DNA of 64,000 bases from Thermoanaerobacterales bacterium UBA4880 (GTDB taxonomy: Bacteria > Bacillota > Thermoanaerobacteria > Thermoanaerobacterales > UBA4877), in NCBI GenBank assembly GCA_002399285.1, contig DHDI01000018.1:1-64000 (forward strand). The letters are read 5' to 3'. Positions 1 to 8,527 of the stretch are shown here, one piece after another. Position numbers and translations under genes: made by a program. The first letter of the stretch is position 1. The number at the start of each line of letters is the position of its first letter. The notes beneath the pieces are model-generated. The model was not told the origin of the DNA and did not search any database. It saw nothing but the letters and a program-made list of their open reading frames with translations.

Positions 1-2
1 AT

Positions 3-158
3 TGCAGCGGAGGCTGCCATGCATCGAATCTCAAGATGGGCGGAGGCTTTGATAAGACCTATGGCTTGGGCTGCGAGATAACCAAAAAGAGAGTGGAGTG
101 TGCCATTGCCCTGCAGGTGGAAAGGCTGATGGATGATGGCAATGATACTGCCATATAA
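3..158 (+). CDS. C-terminal end of an unidentified protein (truncated by window start)
   Basis: An open frame runs in from the left edge and stops at TAA 156-158, giving about 51 residues. The sequence is rich in Gly and Cys, with a stretch reading GGGFDKTYGLGCEIT near residue 13. It ends in a helical, charged tail. I do not recognise the family from this fragment. It overlaps the start of the next gene by about 25 bases, so the two are probably translationally coupled and cotranscribed. Confidence 0.55.
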   Translation, partial: CSGGCHASNLKMGGGFDKTYGLGCEITKKRVECAIALQVERLMDDGNDTAI

Positions 159-648
159 TGGCAAGAAGCCGAACATAAGTTCCAAGGCATATATAATGGG
201 GGACGTCACTATCGTAGGCGACGTGGATATAGGAGATTTTTCAAGCATCTGGTATTACAGCGTACTCAGAGGGGATGTCAACAAGATCGTCGTGGGGAAT
301 TATTCGAACATACAGGATGGATGCGTCGTGCATGTGGACAGCGATGCGGATGTCAATATAGGAGATTATGTTACCATAGGGCACAGAGCCGTTATCCACG
401 GATGCAGCATAGGCAGCAATGTGCTGATAGGTATGGGTTCGATAATAATGAACGGGGCGAAGATCGGCGATAACGTGGTCATAGGCGCAGGAACCCTCGT
501 TACCGGGGGGAAGGAGATTCCTCCCGGCTGTATGGTATACGGAAATCCGGCAAGGATCGTAAGGGAACTGACCGGAAGTGAAATTGAAAACATTAAAGAA
601 GGCGCATTGGAATATATAAGGCTTGCGGCGGGGAAAAACAATATATAG
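133..648 (+). CDS. Gamma-carbonic anhydrase-like / hexapeptide-repeat protein (YrdA/YtoA family)
   Basis: This is a left-handed beta-helix protein of 171 residues, the usual length for the YrdA/YtoA group of the gamma-class carbonic anhydrase family. Hexapeptide-type repeats run from about residue 20 to 130. His residues in VVHVDSD, IGHRAV and VIHGCSI match the three zinc ligands of the class. The function is inferred from the family: many members bind zinc, but carbonic anhydrase activity is not always shown. The start at 133 has an AAAGG motif 7 bases upstream. A second in-frame ATG at 142 gives the more usual N-terminus MILPYNGKKP and is an alternative. Confidence 0.85.
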   Translation: MMAMILPYNGKKPNISSKAYIMGDVTIVGDVDIGDFSSIWYYSVLRGDVNKIVVGNYSNIQDGCVVHVDSDADVNIGDYVTIGHRAVIHGCSIGSNVLIGMGSIIMNGAKIGDNVVIGAGTLVTGGKEIPPGCMVYGNPARIVRELTGSEIENIKEGALEYIRLAAGKNNI

Positions 649-689
649 CGATATAGCGGCGTATTCCATAGGAAAATAAATGAAAACAA

Positions 690-718
690 TTGTAATAAGG
701 GAAAAGTTGAAGTACAAT
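690..718 (+). promoter_or_regulatory. Sigma-A-type promoter for secD-secF
   Basis: TTGTAA at 690-695 is separated by 17 bases from TACAAT at 713-718, a good vegetative promoter match upstream of secD. A short inverted repeat (GGATAT 720-725 and ATATCC 734-739) sits at the expected transcription start. It could form a small 5' hairpin or be an operator. Confidence 0.6.
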
Positions 719-786
719 AGGATATGTTTAATGATATCCGGCATAATGTTAACTTATTAATGTTTCAAGAAGGGGGTCATCCTTAG

Positions 787-2028
787 ATGAGTGTAAAAAA
801 TGTGGTAAAGTTCATTGTCTTGATAGCTATAATAGCTGTAGTCGCATATGTTATGCTTCAGGGTTTAACATTGGGGACATTTAAAATAAAACCTGTCAAG
901 GACAGTATACGGCAGGGCCTGGATTTAAAGGGCGGCGTGTATGCGATCATGGAGGCTCAGGGTAAAGTGAGTTCCGATGATATCTCCAAGGCCATATCCG
1001 TAATAGACAACAGGGTCAACGCCTTGGGCGTGACCGAGCCTGTCATAGTGGCCGAGGGATCGAACAGGATCCGTGTGGAGCTTCCCGGCGTAAGCGATCC
1101 GGAGAGCGCGATCAACTTTTTGGGTCAGACCGCACAGCTTCAGTTTGTGGGCCCGGACGGCAAGGTGCTGCTCACCGGTGCGGATGTCAAGGATTCAAAA
1201 GCCGTAATGGGCAAGGATGAAAACGGCGCACAGATGCCGCAGGTATCGCTGAGCTTTAATTCCGAGGGGGCCAAAAAGTTTTCGGATGCCACGGGTAAAT
1301 TTATAAATCAGCAGATCGCCATAATACTTGACGACAAGATCATTTCCGCTCCGGTGGTACAAAACCAGATAACGGGTGGCCAGGCCGTCATAACCGGCCT
1401 TGAGAATTTTGATGAAGCATCGAAACTCGCAATACAGATAAGATCGGGAGCTCTTCCTGTGACATTAAAGCCTGCCGAGATAAGGACGGTCGGCCCGACA
1501 CTGGGACAAGACGCCTTTAATAAAAGCGTACAGGCAGGTATCTACGGCGTCATAGTAGTAATGCTGTTCATGCTGGCATACTATAGGCTGCCGGGATTTG
1601 TAGCCGATATAGCATTGGTAATATATATGATGATATCCTTTGTGGTATTTGCACTGCTTAAGGTGACGATGACTCTGCCGGGTATCGCAGGCATTATTCT
1701 TTCCATAGGAATGGCGGTAGATGCCAACGTCATTATATTTGAGAGGGTAAAAGAAGAGTTGAAGAGCGGCAAGAGTCTGCGTGCCTCCATAGACCAAGGC
1801 TTTAACAGGGCGCTTGTGGCGGTCGTTGACTCCAATGTTACCACCCTCATAGCCTGTGTTGTGTTGTTTTATCTGGGAGCAGGATCTATAAAAGGATTTG
1901 CGGTGACCCTTGCGGTCGGCGTGCTGGCCAGTATGCTTACCGCGGTGGTAATCACAAAGTATATACTGGAGACTGTTGTCGGTATGAATCTGAATATAAC
2001 TAAGAACCTTAAATCATATGGGCTATAG
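787..2028 (+). CDS. secD: Protein translocase subunit SecD
   Basis: SecD forms a membrane complex with SecF that uses the proton or sodium gradient to help SecYEG release proteins on the outside of the cell. The 413-residue product has one N-terminal membrane segment (residues 7-28) and the conserved motif GLDLKGG near residue 45. The extracytoplasmic domain is short, as is usual in Clostridia. Five further membrane segments lie in residues 248-400 and include the family motif GMAVDANVIIFERVKEE near residue 307. The start at 787 fits the AAGAAGGGGG ribosome site just upstream. secF follows with an 11-base gap, and the pair is separate genes rather than the SecDF fusion of Bacillus. Confidence 0.97.
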   Translation: MSVKNVVKFIVLIAIIAVVAYVMLQGLTLGTFKIKPVKDSIRQGLDLKGGVYAIMEAQGKVSSDDISKAISVIDNRVNALGVTEPVIVAEGSNRIRVELPGVSDPESAINFLGQTAQLQFVGPDGKVLLTGADVKDSKAVMGKDENGAQMPQVSLSFNSEGAKKFSDATGKFINQQIAIILDDKIISAPVVQNQITGGQAVITGLENFDEASKLAIQIRSGALPVTLKPAEIRTVGPTLGQDAFNKSVQAGIYGVIVVMLFMLAYYRLPGFVADIALVIYMMISFVVFALLKVTMTLPGIAGIILSIGMAVDANVIIFERVKEELKSGKSLRASIDQGFNRALVAVVDSNVTTLIACVVLFYLGAGSIKGFAVTLAVGVLASMLTAVVITKYILETVVGMNLNITKNLKSYGL

Positions 2029-2039
2029 GGGGGTTGCAG

Positions 2040-2945
2040 ATGTTTGATTTTATTGGAAAGAGAAACATATTTTTTGTATTGTCTTTGATAGTCATAGCCG
2101 CGGGACTTATCGCAACGGCGGTAAACGGCCTGCAGTTTGGCATAGACTTTACCGGGGGCACCATATTGCAGATAGATATAGGGAAAAGTTTCGATAACGG
2201 TGACATCTATGATATTTTGGATAAATACAATTTGGCAAAAGATAGTTTCGTACAGCAGGCAGGCAGTGACGGCAAAGAGGTCATAATCAAAACGGCGGAT
2301 ATGCCGAGCGATACGAGACAGGGTATTATCAATGATATAATGAAAAAATATGATTTGAAGGAAAAGGACGTATTGTCCGTGGAGAATGTTGGACCGACCA
2401 TGGGGAGAGATTTGCGCAACAATGCCATATTGGCGGTTGCCGTAGCCTCCCTGGCCATGCTCGTATATATAGCCATAAGGTTCGAATACAAGTTTGGGGC
2501 GGCGGCTGTAATTGCGCTTATACATGATCTGCTTATCACCTATGCGGTATATGCGCTCTTTAGAATACCGATAAACAGCTCCTTCGTTGCCGCCATGCTC
2601 ACCATACTCGGATATTCGATAAATGACACCATAGTTATCTTTGACAGGATAAGGGAGAATATGAAGCTGAGCAGGAATAAAATGGGTCTGGAAGAGCTCA
2701 TCAACACAAGCATTACGCAGACGATGACAAGGTCCATAAATACGGTACTGACCACCTTGGTTACGATAACCATACTGTACTTTGTCGGTCCAAGTTCCAT
2801 CAAGGACTTTGCTCTCCCACTGATCGTGGGTATCGCCAGCGGCGCCTATTCTTCTATCTTTATTGCTTCGCCGCTGTGGTATTTATGGAAGAGAAACGAG
2901 AAGGGCGTAAAATCCAAGACTAAATCCGGTCTCCGGACCACTTAA
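2040..2945 (+). CDS. secF: Protein translocase subunit SecF
   Basis: This is the partner of SecD in the SecDF export-assisting membrane complex. The product has 301 residues, an N-terminal membrane segment and the motif GIDFTGGT at about residue 33. Five C-terminal membrane segments follow, with the motif LGYSINDTIVIFDRIREN near residue 188. ATG 2040 is preferred over an in-frame TTG at 2034, because the GGGGGG ribosome site at 2028-2033 would be too close to the TTG. The C-terminal tail is basic, as is usual for SecF. Confidence 0.97.
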   Translation: MFDFIGKRNIFFVLSLIVIAAGLIATAVNGLQFGIDFTGGTILQIDIGKSFDNGDIYDILDKYNLAKDSFVQQAGSDGKEVIIKTADMPSDTRQGIINDIMKKYDLKEKDVLSVENVGPTMGRDLRNNAILAVAVASLAMLVYIAIRFEYKFGAAAVIALIHDLLITYAVYALFRIPINSSFVAAMLTILGYSINDTIVIFDRIRENMKLSRNKMGLEELINTSITQTMTRSINTVLTTLVTITILYFVGPSSIKDFALPLIVGIASGAYSSIFIASPLWYLWKRNEKGVKSKTKSGLRTT

Positions 2946-2966
2946 AGAAGGAAGGTGCAGACAGAC

Positions 2967-3278
2967 GTGTTGAGGGAAGCCTTATTGGCAGGTATGGGAG
3001 CTTTGTATATGACCAAAGATAAGGCAGAAGAGATATCGCAGGAGCTCATCAAAAGAGGAGAACTGGCTAAGGATGAAAAGAGCGACTTCATCACAAAACT
3101 CATGCATGAGATGGATAAACAGAGAGCCGATATGAAGGGGAGATTCAAGGAGGAATTCAATTCCATGGTGAAAGAGACCGATCTCATCACCAGGGATGAA
3201 TATGATGAACTCTTGGTAAAGCTTGATGAATTGGGTGTTAAAATATCAGATCTTGAAAATAAACTGAATAAAGATTGA
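2967..3278 (+). CDS. Phasin-like coiled-coil protein
   Basis: This encodes a small, highly charged, mostly helical protein of about 103 residues. It has a hydrophobic N-terminus (LREALLAGMGALYMTKDKAEEI) followed by heptad-like Lys/Glu-rich helices. This is typical of the phasin-family proteins found next to UbiB/AarF kinases in Clostridia. There is no sign of polyhydroxyalkanoate genes nearby, so granule binding should not be assumed. The start is uncertain: GTG 2967 or TTG 2970 fit the AAGGAAGG ribosome site at 2948-2955, while GTG 2955 would overlap it. The gene sits between secF and the UbiB-like gene and may act with the latter. Confidence 0.75.
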   Translation: MLREALLAGMGALYMTKDKAEEISQELIKRGELAKDEKSDFITKLMHEMDKQRADMKGRFKEEFNSMVKETDLITRDEYDELLVKLDELGVKISDLENKLNKD

Positions 3279-3281
3279 GGC

Positions 3282-3331
3282 TTTAAAGGGGCGGCTATAA
3301 TACGGATAAAAGTATTGTGCCCCCCTTTAAA
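3282..3331 (+). other. Nested inverted repeat (hairpin) before the UbiB-like gene
   Basis: TTTAAAGGGG at 3282-3291 is the exact reverse complement of CCCCTTTAAA at 3322-3331. Inside it, AATAC (3299-3303) can pair with GTATT (3312-3316). The predicted hairpin ends only 12 bases before the ATG at 3344, so it could limit translation or act as an attenuator. The T run after it is poor, so a simple terminator is less likely. Confidence 0.5.
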
Positions 3332-3343
3332 ATTGGTGAGATT

Positions 3344-4996
3344 ATGGATATATTTAAAATACATGTTAATAAGAGGAATGTACATAGGCTTAATACTATT
3401 ATCGATACCTTTGTCAAGTATGGGTTCTATGGGCTCGCCGACAGACTCACATATAGGATCGCTCCGAAAAACAGCGGCATCAAGAGGGATTCTTATGAGG
3501 TCAGGATAAGAAAGTGCTTTCAGGAGTTGGGGCCGACATTTATAAAGTTTGGTCAGCTCCTCAGCACGAGGACCGATATAATACCTGAAAAATTGGGCGA
3601 GGAGCTGTCACATCTGCAGGATGACACACAGCCCTTCAGCGGTTCGGAAGCCCGTGAAATATTTAAAAACGAGATAGGGTTATCGGTTGAAGACGTCTTT
3701 GCGGGCTTTGACGATACTCCCGTGGCTTCGGCATCCATAGGCCAGGCACATAGTGTGGTACTCAAAAACGGCAAAAATGCCATAGTCAAGATACAACGCC
3801 CAGGAATCGAGGATACGATATACAGCGATATAGATATCATGCTTTCTATAGCCCGGTTTCTGGACGTATCGGAAAAGGCCGGGCCGATATCATACGCCGA
3901 AATAGTGGAAGAAATATCCAAAGCTATAAAAGGGGAGCTGGATTATAATCAGGAGGCCAGAAACTCTGAAAAGTTCGCCGAGTATTGCAAAGAAGACGAC
4001 TCCGTTCATATTCCCGAGGTTTACTGGGATTATACGGCCAGAAGAGTGCTGACCATGGAAAGGATAATGGGGATCCCCGTCAAGGACTTAGAGCGGTTAA
4101 AGAATGACGGCTATGATACGAAACAAATTGCGAAGTTGGGAGCGCACTCTTTCATGAAACAGGTCTTCATTTATGGGTATTTCCATGGAGATCCTCACCC
4201 ATCCAATATCATGGTACTGCCTAACAATAAGATCGCGTTTATAGATTTTGGCGTAGTCGGGAGATTGGATAAGAATCTGATGAAGTTTGTCAGAAAACTC
4301 TTCATATCCTTTGTGTATCAAGATGCCGACATGGCATTGGACGGATTTGAAGAAATACGCGCTATTGACAGCAGCACGGACTATCATGGCTTTTCCAGGG
4401 AGTTGAATAAGATGTATGATAAACTATACGTAGGCTCCCTTAAGACTTTGGACATGGAAGTTGTACTGCGGGATTTTATGGACATAATATACAAATTCAG
4501 AGTGCATATGCCGCCCGACTTCACACTTTTGGTCAAGGCGCTCATAACCATAGAAGGCGTAGGCAGAGAACTTGATCCCGAATTCAATTTATCGGAGGCA
4601 TCTTCACAGTTTTTTGAGGAAAATTTCATAGATATATATGACTACAGGTCGCAGATAAAGGATAAAATCGGCGATATTAAGGATTCTATGGACAGCATGG
4701 TCAAAATACCGGTGTATATGTCCAAGGCTTTAAAGCGCTTTGAAAATAATGATCTGGACCTTAAGATACGGCTTATCGAGACGCAGAAGCTGCGGGATGA
4801 TGTCAATTACGCCTTTAATAAACTATCTCTGAGCATTTTGGTCGCCGCCCTGTCGATCGCTTCGGCAATGTTCATGCAGGTCGATATAAAGCCGCATATT
4901 TTAGGTATGCCGTTCGCGGGCTTCGCGACATTTTCCGTAACAGTCGTGTTGGGCTTATGGCTGCTGCTGAGCGTTATTTTTCACAAGCCCAAATAA
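3344..4996 (+). CDS. UbiB/AarF/ABC1 family atypical kinase
   Basis: The product is a 550-residue member of the UbiB (ADCK/ABC1) protein-kinase-like family, which supports isoprenoid lipid metabolism. The diagnostic features are all present: the KxGQ motif (FIKFGQ, about residue 63), the Ala-rich nucleotide loop ASASIGQAH (about 127), the Lys of VKIQRPG (about 147), HGDPHPSNI (about 281) and FIDFGVVG (about 298). Two hydrophobic membrane segments end the protein (about 500-545). Anaerobic Clostridia make no ubiquinone, so the substrate here is unknown. ATG 3344 is preferred; an in-frame GTG at 3317 would add nine residues that lie inside a hairpin. Confidence 0.9.
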   Translation: MDIFKIHVNKRNVHRLNTIIDTFVKYGFYGLADRLTYRIAPKNSGIKRDSYEVRIRKCFQELGPTFIKFGQLLSTRTDIIPEKLGEELSHLQDDTQPFSGSEAREIFKNEIGLSVEDVFAGFDDTPVASASIGQAHSVVLKNGKNAIVKIQRPGIEDTIYSDIDIMLSIARFLDVSEKAGPISYAEIVEEISKAIKGELDYNQEARNSEKFAEYCKEDDSVHIPEVYWDYTARRVLTMERIMGIPVKDLERLKNDGYDTKQIAKLGAHSFMKQVFIYGYFHGDPHPSNIMVLPNNKIAFIDFGVVGRLDKNLMKFVRKLFISFVYQDADMALDGFEEIRAIDSSTDYHGFSRELNKMYDKLYVGSLKTLDMEVVLRDFMDIIYKFRVHMPPDFTLLVKALITIEGVGRELDPEFNLSEASSQFFEENFIDIYDYRSQIKDKIGDIKDSMDSMVKIPVYMSKALKRFENNDLDLKIRLIETQKLRDDVNYAFNKLSLSILVAALSIASAMFMQVDIKPHILGMPFAGFATFSVTVVLGLWLLLSVIFHKPK

Positions 4997-5155
4997 GATG
5001 CTGCCAAATTTGTATAAAAGGGTGATCTTCCTATGAATGTAGGCACCTCAGTTGCTGCTGCTTTTACGTTTTGCCAAGTCTCTCTTCAGTGTTAAATTCG
5101 CTGCGTTTTCAGCAGATAAATCCGAATAAAAACCATATAATCGCGATTAATGTTC

Positions 5156-5184
5156 TTGATATGCTTTCGTTAATAGACTATAAT
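5156..5184 (+). promoter_or_regulatory. Sigma-A promoter upstream of apt
   Basis: TTGATA (5156-5161), a spacer of 17 and a perfect TATAAT (5179-5184) form a strong vegetative promoter 46 bases before the apt start. The stretch 4997-5155 before it shows no gene that I can support. Confidence 0.75.
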
Positions 5185-5229
5185 TATTTAGTTAAGCTAG
5201 TAAAATTTATTATGGTAGGAGGGTTTGAC

Positions 5230-5757
5230 TTGGATCTGGCTGTCATTAAGTCCATGATAAGGATTAAGGAAGATTTTCCGCAGAAGGGCATAAGCTTTAA
5301 AGATATTACGCCTGTATTGCTTGATGCCAGGGCATTTAAGTATGTGACCAAGGAGTTGTGCGAAGACTTTTATGGCGACGATATAGACCTCGTGGTTGGA
5401 CCTGAGGCAAGAGGTTTTATAGTGGGCTCTGCCGTTGCGTATGAGATGGGGACCGGCTTTGTGCCTGTGAGAAAACCGGGCAAACTGCCGGCAGACGTAG
5501 TGAAATATGAATATCAGCTGGAATATGGCATGGATGCCTTGGAAATGCATAAGGATGCCATTAAGCCGGGGCAGAAGGTGATCATTGTGGATGATCTTCT
5601 TGCTACGGGAGGTACCGTATCGGCCACTGCGAACCTTGTGGAATCACTGGGCGGGATCGTAAAGGCGTTTGTCTTTATAATAGAACTGACGGACTTGAGC
5701 GGCAGAGAGCGTCTCAAGGACTATAAAGTAAAGAGCTTGATTGACTATCCGGTATAA
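5230..5757 (+). CDS. apt: Adenine phosphoribosyltransferase
   Basis: Apt salvages adenine with PRPP to make AMP in the cytoplasm. The 175-residue product has the family N-terminus DFPQKGISFKDITPVL, the adenine-side motif GPEARGF, and the PRPP-binding motif VIIVDDLLATGGT at about residues 116-128. The start is set at TTG 5230 because AGGAGGG (5217-5223) lies 6 bases upstream and family members begin here. The open frame extends upstream to 5071, but that part overlaps the promoter and has no family similarity. apt lies next to the ppGpp gene, as in Bacillus, where both are tied to purine nucleotide balance. Confidence 0.95.
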   Translation: MDLAVIKSMIRIKEDFPQKGISFKDITPVLLDARAFKYVTKELCEDFYGDDIDLVVGPEARGFIVGSAVAYEMGTGFVPVRKPGKLPADVVKYEYQLEYGMDALEMHKDAIKPGQKVIIVDDLLATGGTVSATANLVESLGGIVKAFVFIIELTDLSGRERLKDYKVKSLIDYPV

Positions 5758-5842
5758 TTATATTATAGTACTCCATAAGCAAACGGTGTGAATATAGCAT
5801 AGACATGAACTTTTATTTTTAATATATAAAAAGGGTGGAAAT

Positions 5843-8053
5843 ATGTTAGATGACCTTTTGAACAAAGTTTTGGAATATAATAAAAACGCCGATATAGGAT
5901 TGATAGAAAAGGCCTATAATTATGCCATGGAAAAACATGCCAGGCAAAAACGTTTTTCGGGTGAGCCATATATTATCCATCCTGCAGCCGTTGCCGAAAT
6001 ACTGGCAGATCTTCAAATGGACACTCCCACCATTTGCGCCGGGCTGCTTCATGATGTTATTGAGGATACCGATGTGACCTATGATAAAATCAAGAGCGAC
6101 TTCGGAGTCGAAATAGCCGATCTGGTCGACGGCGTTACAAAGCTGGGCAGGGTAGACAATGGGACGAAGGTGGACGAACCCGCAAAAAAGGACAATGGTG
6201 CGAAGGTCGAGGAGCAGGCTGAGAATATGCGCAAGATGCTTTTGGCTATGTCCAAGGACATAAGGGTTATTATGATAAAATTGGCGGACAGACTGCACAA
6301 TATGCGTACTTTAAAGTATATACCCCCTGATAAACAGCGTGAAAAAGCGCAGGAGACGCTGGATATCTATGCTCCTATAGCACATCGTCTGGGTATCTCC
6401 AAGATACAGTGGGAATTGGAGGACCTGTCCCTCAGATATTTGGACCCGGAGGGCTATTATGACCTTGTGGAGAAGGTAGCTAAAAAGAGGACACAGAGGG
6501 AAGAGTATATCAATGATATAATTGCGGAGCTGACGTTAAAATTGGACGAGGTCGGCATAAAGGCGTCCATTGACGGTCGCCCCAAGCACTTTTACAGTAT
6601 ATACCGAAAGATGAGAAAGCAGAATAAAAGTTTCGAACAGATATTTGATCTCACCGCCATAAGGGTAATTGTTGATACAATAAAGGACTGCTATGGCGTG
6701 CTCGGTATAGTCCACACAATGTGGAAGCCCATCCCCGGTCGTTTTAAAGACTATATTGCCATGCCCAAGCCAAACATGTATCAATCTCTCCATACCACGC
6801 TCATCGGGCCGGAGGGGGAGACGTTTGAAGTACAGATCAGGACATGGGAGATGCATAGGACGGCTGAGTACGGCATAGCCGCCCATTGGAAATACAAAGA
6901 AGGCAAGGGAAGCGATGACAGTTTCGATGAGAAGCTTTCCTGGCTGAGACAGCTGCTCGAGTGGCAGGGAGAATTAAAGGACGCGCGGGAATTTATGGAG
7001 ACCCTTAAGGTCGATCTCTTCACCGATGAGGTTTATGTATTTACGCCGAAAGGCGAGGTGATAAATCTGCCCATAGGATCGACGCCCATCGACTTTGCAT
7101 ATAATATCCATACCGATATCGGGCACAAGTGTACCGGAGCTAAAGTAAACGGAAAACTTGTGCCGCTGGATTATAAACTCAACAATGGAGACATTGTATC
7201 GATAATCACTTCAACAAATATCGAAAAGGGTCCCAGCCGTGATTGGCTCAGCGTTGTCAAAAGTTCTCAGGCCAGAAATAAAATAAAGCAGTGGTTCAAA
7301 AGGGAAAGACGAGATGAGAACATCATACGGGGCAAGGAAATTTTGGAGCACGAGATGAACAGGCTGCGCCGGCCTAAGGATCTGCCAATGGACGATATAA
7401 GTGAAGAGGTGGCCAAAAAAGCCGGCATAAAGAGCGCGGATGACCTCTATGCCGCCCTGGGATACGGAGGCTTGACCACTTCTCAGATCATACCCCGTTT
7501 TCGCGAGATATATAGAGAGCGCAAGGAAACGTCAAAGGATACGGCCGAAGAGGCCAGACCGGAAACAAAACTCAAACCGAAAAGGGAAGATCGGGAAAGA
7601 GCGGCTAACGGCATAAGCGTGCCCGGCGTGGACAATATCCTCATTAGAATAGCCAAGTGTTGCAGTCCGGTGCCCGGAGACGAGATCATAGGCTACATAA
7701 CCAAGGGCAGGGGCGTGTCGGTACACAGACTGGATTGCCCCAATGTAAACAATTCCAGCGTGGATAAAAATAAGCTTATTGCGGTAAACTGGAGCAGCAG
7801 GGTATCGGAAGAATATCAGGCGGACATTCAAGTCTATGCCGCGGACAGGTATGGCCTTCTATCCGATATAACGGGCATACTTTCGGACAACAAGGTCCCC
7901 GTCAGGGCGGTAAATGCCAAAACGGGCAAGGATAACCGTGCCGTTATAAATATGACCGTGGAAATAAATACAAAGGATGAATTGGAAAAAATTATGAACC
8001 GCTTGAAGGTTCTGGATGGGGTATTGGAAGTATTCAGATTAAATGCGGTTTAA
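5843..8053 (+). CDS. relA: Bifunctional (p)ppGpp synthetase/hydrolase (RSH)
   Basis: This enzyme makes and degrades the stringent-response alarmone (p)ppGpp. The 736 residues show an HD hydrolase domain (HDVIEDT at about 69, LADRLHNMRTL at about 147), a synthetase domain (FDLTAIRVIVDT at about 267, YQSLHT at about 312), a TGS domain (about 396-458), the conserved CC pair in AKCCSPVPGDE (about 606) and a C-terminal ACT domain (about 660-736). Both active sites look intact. The oddity is a 12-residue tandem duplication at about residues 105-128, in the loop between the two HD motifs. Without it the loop has the usual length. The start ATG has AAGGGTGG upstream. Confidence 0.97.
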   Translation: MLDDLLNKVLEYNKNADIGLIEKAYNYAMEKHARQKRFSGEPYIIHPAAVAEILADLQMDTPTICAGLLHDVIEDTDVTYDKIKSDFGVEIADLVDGVTKLGRVDNGTKVDEPAKKDNGAKVEEQAENMRKMLLAMSKDIRVIMIKLADRLHNMRTLKYIPPDKQREKAQETLDIYAPIAHRLGISKIQWELEDLSLRYLDPEGYYDLVEKVAKKRTQREEYINDIIAELTLKLDEVGIKASIDGRPKHFYSIYRKMRKQNKSFEQIFDLTAIRVIVDTIKDCYGVLGIVHTMWKPIPGRFKDYIAMPKPNMYQSLHTTLIGPEGETFEVQIRTWEMHRTAEYGIAAHWKYKEGKGSDDSFDEKLSWLRQLLEWQGELKDAREFMETLKVDLFTDEVYVFTPKGEVINLPIGSTPIDFAYNIHTDIGHKCTGAKVNGKLVPLDYKLNNGDIVSIITSTNIEKGPSRDWLSVVKSSQARNKIKQWFKRERRDENIIRGKEILEHEMNRLRRPKDLPMDDISEEVAKKAGIKSADDLYAALGYGGLTTSQIIPRFREIYRERKETSKDTAEEARPETKLKPKREDRERAANGISVPGVDNILIRIAKCCSPVPGDEIIGYITKGRGVSVHRLDCPNVNNSSVDKNKLIAVNWSSRVSEEYQADIQVYAADRYGLLSDITGILSDNKVPVRAVNAKTGKDNRAVINMTVEINTKDELEKIMNRLKVLDGVLEVFRLNAV
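6155..6226 (+). repeat. 36-bp tandem duplication inside the RSH hydrolase domain
   Basis: Two adjacent 36-base units (6155-6190 and 6191-6226) encode DNGTKVDEPAKK and DNGAKVEEQAEN. The units share their first eight bases (GACAATGG) and most of the following positions, and both stay in frame. The usual RSH sequence has only one copy between KLG and the QAEN-RKM helix. Confidence 0.8.
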
Positions 8054-8064
8054 GGAGTGCAGAT

Positions 8065-8514
8065 ATGAGGATTGTAATACAGAGGGTTTCATCGGGCAGC
8101 GTAGAGGCCGGCGGCGATACCGTTGGAAAAATTGGAAAAGGACTAGCCGTGCTTTTGGGAATAAAGGATGATGATACGCGGCAGGATGCCGATTATCTCA
8201 TTGAAAAATTGATAAATTTACGGATATTTGACGATGACGAAGGCAAGATGAATCTCTCCCTTAAGGATGTGAAAGGAGAGCTTTTGATCGTCTCTCAGTT
8301 CACTCTGTATGGCGACTGCAAGAAGGGTAGGAGGCCGAATTACATGAGAGCGGCATCGGCCGATATGGCAAGGGGTCTTTACGACTATTTTACAGACAAA
8401 TGCATGGAATACGGCATAAAAGTGGAGACGGGAATATTTCAAGCCGAGATGCTTGTAAAGATCAATAACGACGGGCCGGTGACCATACTTATGGACAGCG
8501 AAAGGCAATTTTAG
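8065..8514 (+). CDS. dtd: D-aminoacyl-tRNA deacylase
   Basis: Dtd frees tRNA mischarged with D-amino acids (and glycine on tRNA-Ala), recycling the tRNA. The 149-residue length is standard. The catalytic motif SQFTLYGDCKKGRRPNY lies near residues 78-94, and the Gly-cisPro motif NNDGPVTI near residue 134. It starts 11 bases after the ppGpp gene behind a GGAG ribosome site, as in many Firmicutes where rel and dtd form one operon. Confidence 0.96.
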   Translation: MRIVIQRVSSGSVEAGGDTVGKIGKGLAVLLGIKDDDTRQDADYLIEKLINLRIFDDDEGKMNLSLKDVKGELLIVSQFTLYGDCKKGRRPNYMRAASADMARGLYDYFTDKCMEYGIKVETGIFQAEMLVKINNDGPVTILMDSERQF

Positions 8515-8527
8515 GAGGAGACTGCTG

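Noticed and set aside
5071..5229. N-terminal extension of apt by 53 codons
   Set aside because: It would cross the promoter at 5156-5184, has no family similarity and TTG 5230 has an ideal ribosome site.
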